Shown: positions 1 to 8,120 of the stretch, one piece after another
How positions within the stretch are numbered: position 1 is the first letter of the stretch
How the letters are laid out: each line of letters starts with the position of its first letter
DNA from: Bacteroides sp.
Lineage (GTDB): Bacteria > Bacteroidota > Bacteroidia > Bacteroidales > Bacteroidaceae
Length of the DNA: 10,449 bases
Direction of reading: 5' to 3'
NCBI GenBank assembly: GCA_021204375.1
Contig: JAJPZL010000044.1
Span: 1-10,449, forward strand
Position numbers and translations under genes: made by a program
The notes under the pieces: model-generated
Databases searched by the model: none
What the model saw: only the letters and a program-made list of their open reading frames with translations
Told to the model about the DNA's origin: nothing

Positions 1-182
1 GCCCAGGGCAGAGCGAACGAAGTGAGCGACACCCTGGGTTATAGAATACTCACTCCCTATCCGGCCTGAAAGGCCAGTCCTACTTATTTATACTGAGTTC
101 CTGTGCTGGCCTTTCAGGCCGGATAGCACTTGCGCGCCTCTACCCAGGGTGGCGTTTCGCTACGCTCTACTTTACCCTGGGC
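1..182. repeat. Nested REP/BIME-like palindromic element
   Basis: Two kinds of palindrome are arranged as mirror images in the order A'-B-B'-A. Outer unit A (142-182) starts ACCCAGGGT and ends ACCCTGGGC, an 8-bp stem around a loop containing CGTTTCGCTACGC. Unit A' (1-39) is its inverted, diverged copy, with CCCAGGG at 2-8 pairing with CCCTGGG at 32-38. The B units are described separately. Spacing between A' and B (17 nt) and between B' and A (15 nt) is nearly the same, so the whole block is roughly self-complementary. No ORF here looks real. Such paired inverted hairpins resemble the BIMEs made of REP sequences, which are mobilised by HUH transposases in other bacteria; one such transposase begins 162 bp downstream. 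The element may continue past the left edge of the window. The REP assignment is an inference from architecture. Confidence 0.7.
57..126. repeat. Perfect 21-bp inverted repeat with self-palindromic arms
   Basis: Bases 57-77 and 106-126 are exact reverse complements over 21 nt, separated by 28 nt. Each arm also folds on itself: GGCCT-GAA-AGGCC in the left arm and GGCCT-TTC-AGGCC in the right arm, both 5-bp stems with 3-nt loops. As single-stranded DNA or RNA it could therefore form either two small hairpins or one long 21-bp stem. The perfect match of the arms, unlike the diverged outer pair, suggests recent duplication or ongoing constraint. Confidence 0.85.
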
Positions 183-343
183 TATTATCTTTTTTCCTTT
201 TAGGGAATAATCCATAATTTTTCCGGGAGTTACCAGTTAAATGGATCTATACATTTAAAAATCATCGAAGAAATTTGCTGTATAAAACATGTTTTCCTTA
301 ATTTTATCCCGAATAATAGAACCTAACTTTTAAATCTGATCCT

Positions 344-811
344 ATGGCTCAATCTCTATCCAAACTCTATGTACACCTGATCTTTCATGTCCGGTATCCT
401 GATTGTACTATACGCCCTTCTCATACGGACCGGTTGTATGCCTATATAGGAGCAGTGATCAAAAATAATGATTGCATTCCGATCCGGATAGGTGGAATGC
501 CCGATCACATCCATGTACTTTGTGTCTTATCCAAAAACTTATCTGTGGTTAAGTTGGTAGAAGAGATAAAAAGGAACAGCAGCCGTTGGATCAAACAGAT
601 AGATTCCCGGTACTCCGGATTTGCCTGGCAGGGAGGATATGGAGTCTTTAGTGTGAGTCCTTCGGTCTGTAACAAAACAGTAGCCTATATCCGAAACCAG
701 GCTACCTATCACCAAAAGAGTAGTTTCCGGGAAGAATATCTGCTTTTTCTGCAAGAGTATGGAATTACTTACGATGAAAACTATTTATGGAGAGAAGAAC
801 GAAAAAAGTAG
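344..811 (+). CDS. IS200-type / REP-associated HUH transposase (Y1 Tnp)
   Basis: A 155-residue single-domain Y1 (IS200-like) transposase of normal family length. This family cuts and joins single-stranded DNA at hairpins through a covalent 5'-phosphotyrosine link, usually as a dimer. The HUH metal-binding motif is His55-Ile-His57, preceded by the typical GGMPD. The likely catalytic tyrosine is Tyr115 in AYIRNQ, with the family Gln at 119. The WQGGYGVFSV stretch (95-104) and the C-terminal YDENYLW also fit. The ATG at 344 gives the usual N-terminus (SLSKLYVHLIFH). No tnpB or accessory ORF is present, and I see no convincing right-end hairpin in 812-890, where the next gene's promoter lies. With the palindrome block upstream this suits a RAYT-like domesticated enzyme better than a complete IS, but a stand-alone IS200 relative is possible. 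All key residues are present, so it is probably active. No strong promoter was seen. Confidence 0.88.
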   Translation: MAQSLSKLYVHLIFHVRYPDCTIRPSHTDRLYAYIGAVIKNNDCIPIRIGGMPDHIHVLCVLSKNLSVVKLVEEIKRNSSRWIKQIDSRYSGFAWQGGYGVFSVSPSVCNKTVAYIRNQATYHQKSSFREEYLLFLQEYGITYDENYLWREERKK

Positions 812-821
812 AATGAACTCT

Positions 822-852
822 TCTGGATATTCATATAAAAAGAGTACATTTG
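822..852 (+). promoter_or_regulatory. Bacteroidetes-type promoter for the DUF1573-meaB unit
   Basis: TACATTTG at 845-852 matches the Bacteroidetes -7 consensus TAnnTTTG exactly. TCTG at 822-825, 19 bp upstream, is a 3-of-4 match to the -33 TTTG. The -7 element ends 38 bp before the ATG at 891, leaving a leader of roughly 30 nt. The promoter starts just after the transposase stop codon, which suggests the operon is transcribed independently of it. Confidence 0.6.
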
Positions 853-890
853 TCCCTCTAATCCACTATCAGTAAAAGAGACTTTTAAGA

Positions 891-1952
891 ATGAAACGCT
901 ATATAATGGCCTTCGTTACTACGGTAACGATCTGCGTGGCGGCCTGGGCTCAGCCCCGTATCTCTTTCAGCGAAGAGGTACACAACTTTGGAACGATCAG
1001 TTGGAAACGGCCGGTGACTCATGAATTTACGGTAACCAACCTGGGAGACCAGCCTTTGGTACTCACCCATGTAACCGTATCCTGCGGATGTGCAGTGATC
1101 GACTGGAGCAAAGAACCTATTCCGGCAGGAGGTAAAGGGAGTGTAAAGGTTACCTACGATGCCAAAATGCTGGGGCGTTTCGAAAAGAGTGTGGCTATTT
1201 ACAGCAATGCAGCACCCAATCTGAGATACCTTGCTTTTAAAGGCGAAGTGGTGCCCGAAGCCAGGAACTACCGGATAAGCCATCCCTTTGTCATTGGTAC
1301 GGTGCGGGTCAATAATACCTTGCTGGAATTCCCTGATTCCCGCCGAGGAGAAAAACCGCAGGTAGTACTGGAGGTGGTCAATACCACCCGTACCCCTTTC
1401 CGTCCTGCTCTTATGCACCTGCCTCCCTGGATAAAAGCGGAGGTCGATCCGCTGGTGGTTAATTACGAAGAGCGGGGAATCATTACCCTGACCCTGGATA
1501 CAGAGAAAGTAAAGGAGATCGGATTGGCTCAATCCTCCGTCTATCTCTCCCGTTTTCCGGGCGATAAGGTAAGCAGGGAGAATGAGATCGTACTTTCGGC
1601 TGTAATACTTCCCGAAGAGCAGGGAAACCAGGTAAATCCTCCTGTCCTGCAACTTTCAGCTCAGGAGCTCGATTTCAGTCATAAACTCACCAAAGATAAG
1701 GTTTCCGAAAAAGTAGTGATCACCAATAGTGGTAGTTCACCGCTGGAGATCCATAAATTGCAGGTGTTTAATCCTACCCTGGCAGTCAGTTTGCCCAAAC
1801 AGGTCATCAAACCGGGAGAGTCAGTTAAACTGACGGTTACCTTCAATCAGCGTAACCTGAAAGATGCGATCCGCAAACTCTCCATTCTGATGATCACCAA
1901 CGATCCGGCCCGTCCCAAGGTGGAACTGGATGTAAAAGTAACAAACCCATAA
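891..1952 (+). CDS. Secreted DUF1573 / ASH-domain protein
   Basis: A 353-residue exported protein of unknown function. Residues 1-20 form a signal peptide (basic MKR, hydrophobic core, AWA before Gln21). No lipobox cysteine is visible, so it is probably soluble in the periplasm or surface-associated. Residues 23-121 are a DUF1573 domain with the hallmark FGTI near the start and S64-C-G-C67, followed by the PIPAGGKGSVKVTYD strand region. A weaker Ig-like stretch follows at about 143-240, then a second clear ASH-type beta-sandwich at 253-353 (LDFSHKL, then VVITNSGSSPLEI, IKPGESVKLTVTF). DUF1573 domains belong to the immunoglobulin-like ASH/MSP fold, generally thought to bind other proteins or surfaces. 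The protein lies 26 bp upstream of meaB on the same strand with no terminator between, so it is probably co-transcribed, although no functional link to the GTPase is evident. The ATG at 891 gives the signal peptide directly. Confidence 0.88.
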   Translation: MKRYIMAFVTTVTICVAAWAQPRISFSEEVHNFGTISWKRPVTHEFTVTNLGDQPLVLTHVTVSCGCAVIDWSKEPIPAGGKGSVKVTYDAKMLGRFEKSVAIYSNAAPNLRYLAFKGEVVPEARNYRISHPFVIGTVRVNNTLLEFPDSRRGEKPQVVLEVVNTTRTPFRPALMHLPPWIKAEVDPLVVNYEERGIITLTLDTEKVKEIGLAQSSVYLSRFPGDKVSRENEIVLSAVILPEEQGNQVNPPVLQLSAQELDFSHKLTKDKVSEKVVITNSGSSPLEIHKLQVFNPTLAVSLPKQVIKPGESVKLTVTFNQRNLKDAIRKLSILMITNDPARPKVELDVKVTNP

Positions 1953-1978
1953 TAGATAACTTTCAAACCATACATTCC

Positions 1979-3082
1979 ATGGAGCATCCTGAGAACAATG
2001 AAGCCTACAAAGGGCTTACGGTAAACAGAGGGATCGAACAACCCTCGTCTGTGAATCCCTACCTGAAAGGGCGGAAAAAGGTGCGTAAACCGGAGCTCTC
2101 TGCCGGTGAGTATGTAGAGGGTATTCTGAAAGGGAATATTACTATCCTCAGCCGGGCGGTTACCCTGATAGAGAGTGTAAAGCCCGGACACCAGGCACTG
2201 GCGCAGGAGGTGATTGAGAAATGTCTGCCCTATTCCGGAAACTCGGTCCGTATCGGTATCAGTGGTGTACCGGGTGCCGGTAAAAGTACCTCCATTGACG
2301 TATTCGGCCTGCATGTACTGGAACAGGGGGGTAAGCTGGCTGTATTGGCTATCGACCCCAGTAGTGAGCGCAGTAAAGGAAGTATTCTCGGAGATAAAAC
2401 CCGGATGGAGAAACTCTCCGTACATCCCGACTCCTTTATACGCCCCAGTCCGTCGGCAGGATCCTTAGGAGGAGTAGCCCGTAAAACCCGCGAGACCATT
2501 ATTCTTTGCGAAGCCGCCGGTTTCGATAAGATCTTTGTAGAGACGGTAGGGGTAGGGCAGAGCGAAACGGCCGTACATTCCATGGTAGACTTTTTCCTGT
2601 TGATCCAACTGGCCGGTACAGGCGATGAGTTACAGGGAATTAAACGGGGAATTATGGAGATGGCCGATGGGATTGTGATCAATAAGGCCGACGGTACTAA
2701 TATTGAAAAGGCGCAGCTGGCGGCTACCCAGTTCAGGAATGCCCTGCATCTCTTCCCGGCTCCCGAATCGGGCTGGACTCCGAAGGTCCTAACCTATTCC
2801 GGCTTTTACAATATCGGGGTAAAAGAGATCTGGGATATGATCTATGAGTATATTGATTTTGTAAAAGCCAACGGATATTTTAATGATCGCCGCAATGAAC
2901 AATCCAAATACTGGATGTATGAAAGTATTAACAAACAGTTGCGGGATAGTTTCTACAACGATCCGGCTATCCGGTTGTTGATCCCTCAGATGGAACAAAA
3001 AGTGCTTTGCTCAGACGTTACTTCGTTCGTCGCTGCCCGGAAGTTACTGGATACCTATTTTGAGAAATTGCGGAATGGATAA
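1979..3082 (+). CDS. meaB: MeaB, methylmalonyl-CoA mutase-associated GTPase
   Basis: A 367-residue G3E-family P-loop GTPase, full length for MeaB/ArgK. It is a cytoplasmic chaperone that gates loading of adenosylcobalamin into methylmalonyl-CoA mutase and protects the mutase from inactivation, so it supports interconversion of succinyl-CoA and methylmalonyl-CoA (propionate formation in many Bacteroidales). Visible motifs: Walker A GVPGAGKST at 96-104; AIDPSS at 124-129; a conserved GDKTRM at 138-143; RPSPSAGSLGG at 155-165; the switch region VETVGVGQSE at 187-196; and the guanine-specificity motif NKAD at 235-238. An N-terminal helical part (about 40-88) and a C-terminal dimerisation region (about 300-367) are present. 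The old name LAO/AO transport ATPase for this family is misleading. The mutase genes are not in the window. Expression is probably from the promoter upstream of the DUF1573 gene. The start ATG at 1979 is the only one that fits the 26-bp gap well. Confidence 0.95.
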   Translation: MEHPENNEAYKGLTVNRGIEQPSSVNPYLKGRKKVRKPELSAGEYVEGILKGNITILSRAVTLIESVKPGHQALAQEVIEKCLPYSGNSVRIGISGVPGAGKSTSIDVFGLHVLEQGGKLAVLAIDPSSERSKGSILGDKTRMEKLSVHPDSFIRPSPSAGSLGGVARKTRETIILCEAAGFDKIFVETVGVGQSETAVHSMVDFFLLIQLAGTGDELQGIKRGIMEMADGIVINKADGTNIEKAQLAATQFRNALHLFPAPESGWTPKVLTYSGFYNIGVKEIWDMIYEYIDFVKANGYFNDRRNEQSKYWMYESINKQLRDSFYNDPAIRLLIPQMEQKVLCSDVTSFVAARKLLDTYFEKLRNG

Positions 3083-3172
3083 TAGTGTTTTTCCTTTTGA
3101 AAATAAAATAGAGCACCAGCCTCTCTGAAAATCTTCTGAATAAGAGTAGATAATACTCCTGCTGTTCTTCTA

Positions 3173-3199
3173 TTCATCGGGAGATGCTCTCCCGATGAA
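3173..3199. repeat. 12-bp perfect hairpin downstream of meaB
   Basis: TTCATCGGGAGA at 3173-3184 pairs fully with TCTCCCGATGAA at 3188-3199 around the 3-nt loop TGC. It lies 91 bp after the meaB stop. The stem is strong enough to block exonucleases, but the downstream bases (CCATAATCC) are not a U-tract. Confidence 0.8.
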
Positions 3200-3255
3200 C
3201 CATAATCCTTCTCAAGCTACTCTTTATACGCATCTTTTTAAGGCCGGAGGCCTAC

Positions 3256-3294
3256 TATATCTTAGACCCCGGTAACGCCGGGGTCTAAGATATA
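3256..3294. repeat. 17-bp perfect hairpin, possible bidirectional transcript end
   Basis: Arms 3256-3272 and 3278-3294 are exact reverse complements over 17 nt (TATATCTTAGACCCCGG and its complement) with the loop TAACG, which can shrink to AAC if T and G pair. It is the strongest hairpin in the window. Because it lies between two convergent genes and is symmetrical, it could act on both transcripts. No U-tract follows on either strand, so terminator status is not established. Confidence 0.8.
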
Positions 3295-3827
3295 ATACCC
3301 TCTACGAGGGTGATTTAGTTACTTCTTGTAGAAAAACGAATTTCTACAACCCTTATTAGTCAGGACTTATTTCTCCGGTACGCAGTGCAGGACTGGTATA
3401 TTCCCCTTTTTAAGCCTTTACACCATCACTGTACTGTCACTCTCAAACTATTCGAATGCGAAACAAACTCCGGTGCATAGGCCGACTGGAGAGTCGCGAT
3501 ACCTGCCTCATACTTTCCGCTCCGGTTCACATAGTAGCTATACTCCAGTATATAAACCCCTTTTCGAAGTGAATTAAAGAAGAAATGGGTTACCGCATCT
3601 TTTACTTCTACATAATAACCGATACCCGCTCCATATTGATAACCCGATACGGAAGATAACGGTTCAAAGCATCCACCCCGGGCATCTTTCAACTGTACAA
3701 AGTCGAGGTCACGGTCGGTAGTCAGAGTAAGGCGTACTGTCACTTTATCTCCTACGGAGAGAAGGCTCTCCGAAGTTACCGGAGTAATCGCTCTCCGTTG
3801 CCCGTTTATCTCTTCTACATAAAGTTG

Positions 3828-3833
3828 TTTTTT
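3828..3833 (-). other. Frameshift in the A2M gene at an A6 run (A_AAA_AAC)
   Basis: The reverse strand reads GTA AAA AAC AAC TTT ATG TAG. A seventh A gives VKKQLYVEEINGQRRAITPV, which joins the C-terminal domain ending in SLRVTVQ at 3426. The zero-frame sequence A AAA AAC is also a classic -1 slippery heptamer, and a -1 slip would give the same downstream frame. Confidence 0.75.
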
Positions 3834-6691
3834 ACCTCTATACCGCTTCCCTGCTGTGACAACCGGGAACTCTCTTCCTTATATTGAGCATATACCGCTC
3901 CCCAGGCTATCCCTTTCCCCTCTTTCCGGACCCTTATCTCCCGGCTGTTAACAACCTTGGGAGCATCGAAAGTACGCTGAATGTATCCGGTACCTGCCTC
4001 TCCAACCCGGGTATTCAGGGTTACATCGCCTATCCGGATCCGGATATTGCTATTCTCCGGAGTCAGGTGAGAGCTCCCTTTCAGCAGCGCATAGATGGCA
4101 TTCACACTGTTTACCGGGGTATTCCAGGCACGGGACTGTTTCTGTTTCAGCAACCATATCTGCATACCTTGCAGGTACTCTTCGTTTCCGGGTATCGTAT
4201 AGAGAGCCTCCATGGTCCGTACATGGGTCTCTATCTTTGGGCTGCCTCCGAAGTAGCTGTATACAGGCTGATCGGAATAGATTCCCAGCTCTTTATCCTG
4301 TATCAGATACTCTTTGACGGAGGCCAGGTAAGCTTCTGCCTCCTGTGGCCGGTTATTCCTATAGAGAATAATAGCGGCGGTGGCTTTGTTCCACAAAGAA
4401 AAAGTGGGCAATGCCTGCGGCAAAAGATCCAGAAAGTACTTATATGCTTCCTGATATTGTTGCGGAATGGTTTCTCCCGAAAGTGTTACTAAATAGAGGT
4501 AATTTAAAGCTTGTAAGGAGGGGGCAGATGGATCGTTTTCCCGTTTGGTGATCTCTTTATATTCGGCCAGCGCCCGGTTATGAAAATAGGTGAGTGCCTG
4601 GTTCTGCATCCTGCGGGCTTGTTCCGGTAAGGGAGTACCGGTCAATTCCGGGATACGTACCAGTGTGTTGAGTACATACCAGGTGACGGGAAGGCTTTCG
4701 TTCATCCCCGGATACCATCTCCAGCCCCCACCCGGCAGTTGCAATTCTGCCAGCTTTTCAAGGGCAGCACTGTTATTACTGTTGATGGTATTCAGATCGA
4801 ACAACAGGGTCAGCCGCTCTTTCTGCTCTGTCTCACTTTGTGCCTCCAGCAACCATGGAGATTCTTCGATCAGTATATTTTTAAGCTCCTCATTTTTCAA
4901 CAGGTTACTCAGCAGCGTCTCCCGCCGGGTAGCCGGAGTGCTTTTCCAGACCTCCACTATATTACGGATAGCCGGGTGCTTCTCTACGATCCAGGCTGCC
5001 AGGGTGTTGGCATAGAAAGCAGAAGCCCACGCAACAGCGTTGTCATGGGTGGGATTATCCAGGGTAGGAAGTGCCTGGATGGCATACCAGATGGGGTTGG
5101 CTGTAAACTCAACCGTCAGCTTTTTATCGGTCGCAGTGGGACTCTGGTTATTAAAGAGGTTGGCTAAAGATATCGTTTGATCTCCCTCTTCCCGCAGAGG
5201 TACCAGTACCGATTCGGTGATCACCTCTTTATTACTTAATACAGGGATGAGGTGTTGCTCTCCATCGCTGAAATTGTTTCCGGAGGCTACTATGCGGCAA
5301 CCGATCAGGTCGGATGAATCATCGGCCTGTATGGCAAAAGAAATCGAAGTTGTCTTTCCGGCCTCTACTGCAAAGGGTTGCCTTGCAGTCCGGAATACTT
5401 TTTCCGTTACCGAGTCAAATAGCTCGATCGTAACGGTTCCTTCTATCTTTCCGGTAGTCAGGTTGGTAATGCCTGAAGTAAGGGTCCCTTCGTCTGCTAC
5501 CCGGATAAAGCGGGGCATGTTGGGAGTGACCATAAACTCTTTGGAGGCAGTAGTAGAGGCCGAGATCATCCCTGTCAGCATCTCCCGGGTGTGGGCATAT
5601 CCCCGGAAGTTCCACTGGGTAAGACTTTCGGGAAGGGTAAAGGCAATCACTATCTCTCCCTGCTCGTTGGTACGGAGATGAGGATAGAAGAAAGCCGTTT
5701 CGGAAAAATCCTGGCGGGGAGTAACAGAGATAACATCCATATCGTCTACTATCGCCTCCTCTTCGGATCGTACATAATTTACCACTACTACTTCTCCACC
5801 TGCTTCTGTAGTGCCAGAGGAAGGCGACATAGCTTTATTAGATCCTAACATCCTGTCTGCCACTAAATCACCCGACCGGGATAGCCGAGTGGTACCCCGT
5901 ACATAGATCGTAGGCATCAGGTTGAGGATCCGGTTGTAGGTGAGAGGCGTTATGCGGTCTCCGCCATAGGGTACTGAAAAGTAGAAGTTACTGTAGTCCC
6001 TGTTAGCAGGGTTTCTCCAATCATTATTAAAGTAGTATCCTGTTCCCGAACGCTCTAACCGTTGGTTGTGCTGATAGATCTTATCGAGCGAGGCATTGTA
6101 CATCAGTGCCAGCATCTCTACCCGGGCCGGAGTCTCATCGGGCCCGCTAATAGTTAGTTTCCACTCTTCCTGGCTACCGGGGCGTAATTGATCGCGGAAT
6201 ACCTTCCAGTTGAGTTTCAGCTGCCGGGAGGGTTGTTTGCGTGTTAGTTGAGCACTATGCATGTAAATAGTCCCCTCTTTCATAAAGAGGAAAGTGACGA
6301 AGATCTCCTCTCCATACTCCGGCCGGAGGGGAAAATCAAACCTCTCCATGCTGTCGGATAGACGGATAATGCGACTCTCTAATACGCGATCTTTGGTAAA
6401 TAGGTCGTAATAGAGAACTACATCTTTTTCGGAAGTACCAAAAAGTATAGTGGCCGGAGACTCCTCGCTATATTCGGCTTTTACCACCTTAAACCATTCC
6501 GGCGAAGATACGGGCAGGGTCCGGTCATTCAGGGAGTAGAGAAGGATCTCTTTTTCGAAGGTTACCTTCCGGTTCCTCTCGTCCGTGGCTTCCATTTTCA
6601 GCTGATAGGCTCCGGAAGCAAGAGTTCTCCACCGGGAAAGATCGGTTTTCCGGTTGCTGATAAATGTATCGGTCAACAGGACCTCCTCTTT

Positions 6692-6694
6692 TCA
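6692..6694 (-). other. In-frame TGA at codon 834 of the A2M gene
   Basis: The frame reads TYSLYSK, TGA, KEEVLLTDTFISN with no shift in phase, so this is a base substitution. TGG (Trp) to TGA is the simplest origin, but the ancestral residue is less certain here than at codon 29. Confidence 0.75.
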
Positions 6695-7671
6695 TTTGGA
6701 GTAGAGAGAGTAGGTGCCTTCTATCTCTACCGGTTTACCGGCCGGATTGGTGGCAAGGAAGTTTATCCGGATGGAATCATCTTTCAGGATCTCATCGCTT
6801 ATATCGGTTCCCAGGATAATAGATCGGTTCCCTGCCGGTACGGAGATCGAACTGCTTTGCGTTTCTCCCGACTCGTTGGTAAGCGTGGTCTCTATCTGGT
6901 AGGAGTAGATGATAAAATCCGAAGTACGGGTGCCGGGAGTCAGTTCAACAGGAATTGAAAATTTTCCGGTATCGTCCGGAACGACCTCTCCGGAAGCGAT
7001 GACCTGCACCGGTTCTGTATGGATTCTCCATCCCATCCGGAAAGTACGGGTAACCGTATATTGTACCGGAAGCTCTTTGATCGGTACGCCCGAATAGGTT
7101 TTAGCCTCTCCTGTAATGTGTATGGAGTCTCCCAATTGGTAACTTTCCGTAGGAGTTTCCATCTTCAGGGTAAAAGTAGGGCGTTTATAGGATTCTACCC
7201 GGAACATCGTACTACCCCGGGGTGTTTCCAGGCGATACACTCCATTCAACGTAGAGGCCGGTAGGGTAAAACTGGTGTCGAACGAACCGAAATCGTTCGT
7301 ACTTACTGTTTGCGTAGTTACCTCCTGGTTATTCACATTCCGCAGGGTAACCGTATACTTTTTGCCGGAGATCACCTCTGCCGTTTCTCCCTGCTGCCGG
7401 TAGGCGATCCCTTTTACATAGACCTCTTGTCCCGGACGGTATACAGAGCGGTCGGTCAGCATGGTAACTGTCTCCCGACTACGTCCTTCTACTGAGTTCG
7501 TACGGTTCCAGTACAGATTGCGGTAGCTCATGGCTTGATCCCCCTCTTTAGTGGCACGCATATATTCAATAGTCTCCGTACCTGTATAAAAGGCTTTCCC
7601 GTTGGAGTCGGTTGTCAGGTTGGTTACCTCTTTATAAGCTTCCTGACTGGAAACAGCCAGTGTAACGGTGG

Positions 7672-7675
7672 CCCC
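7672..7675 (-). other. Frameshift in the A2M gene: loss of one G in a G-run
   Basis: The reverse strand reads GTA CCG GGG CCA CCG. Adding one G (five instead of four) gives VPGATVTLAVSSQEAYKEV, the expected PVPGATV turn of a macroglobulin strand. Without it the frame stops at TAA 7624-7626. Confidence 0.8.
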
Positions 7676-8116
7676 GGTACAGGATGTTCGCTCCGGCTAT
7701 CCATCACCAACACTTCTGCCCGGTTATCCGGAAGCTGTCGGTAGAATACCTCCAGGGTAGTAACAATAGTCAGGGTATACTCTTTTTTTAATTCCTTGTG
7801 TTCCGGAGTTACTACGATTACCCAGTTCCCGGTAGCGGGAGGAGTGGTATATACAATCGTATCTTTCTGCTGGTAACCGATAGTCGGTTCCAGCGTAAAA
7901 AACTCTTTTTTTACAGGTTTACCCGTTGGCGTTGCTCCAGCTTTATTAAACGTTCCACTCTTCAGGGCCTCTTCCTGTTGTGGAGTTGCCTTGTAGTATT
8001 CCAGGGTAAAGCCTTTCAGGTTTTTATAAGCGATCCGGATGGGAGTCTCCTTATCCGGATAGGGATTTTTAGCAAAGTGGAAAGTAAGGTAAGGTGCCAG
8101 AATACTCTTTTCTATA

Positions 8117-8120
8117 TTTC
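8117..8120 (-). other. Frameshift in the A2M gene: loss of one A in a short A-run
   Basis: The reverse strand reads GCC CTG GAA ATA TAG, stopping at 8112-8114. One extra A (GAAAATATAGAA) gives ALENIEKSILAPYL and continues the domain in the new frame for about 148 codons. The exact base is ambiguous within the A-run. Confidence 0.75.

Larger units (their letters stand above)
3173..3349. repeat. Cluster of five short-loop hairpins between convergent genes
   Basis: The 343-bp gap between the convergent stops (3083-3425) has no plausible gene. It contains five perfect or near-perfect hairpins: 3173-3199 (12-bp stem, 3-nt loop), 3241-3253 (AGGCC-GGA-GGCCT), 3256-3294 (17 bp), 3297-3311 (ACCCTC-TAC-GAGGGT) and 3326-3349 (TTGTAGAAA and TTTCTACAA around AACGAA). 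Stem sequences are unrelated but the architecture is the same. None is followed by a clear U-run on either strand, so a standard intrinsic terminator is not supported, though the group may stop or stabilise both convergent transcripts. The 3241-3253 hairpin shares its GGCCT/AGGCC stem with the palindromes at 57-126. I see nothing else in 3083-3172 or 3350-3425. Confidence 0.75.

Noticed and set aside
250..277. Transposase promoter (TACATTTA at 250, GAAATTTG at 270)
   Set aside because: Each misses one consensus base and neither has a clear -33 element; such 7-of-8 matches are common in AT-rich DNA.
885..1652. Reverse-strand reading frame of 255 codons
   Set aside because: It is antisense to the DUF1573 gene, which has a signal peptide, SCGC motif and promoter; the reverse frame shows no domain.
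3173..3199. Rho-independent terminator for meaB
   Set aside because: The stem is strong, but no U-tract follows on either strand and it lies 91 bp after the stop; kept as a hairpin only.
3884..4492. Forward-strand reading frame of about 200 codons and similar ones up to 8867
   Set aside because: They lie antisense to the A2M gene, lack protein-like patterns, and the reverse strand clearly encodes A2M domains.
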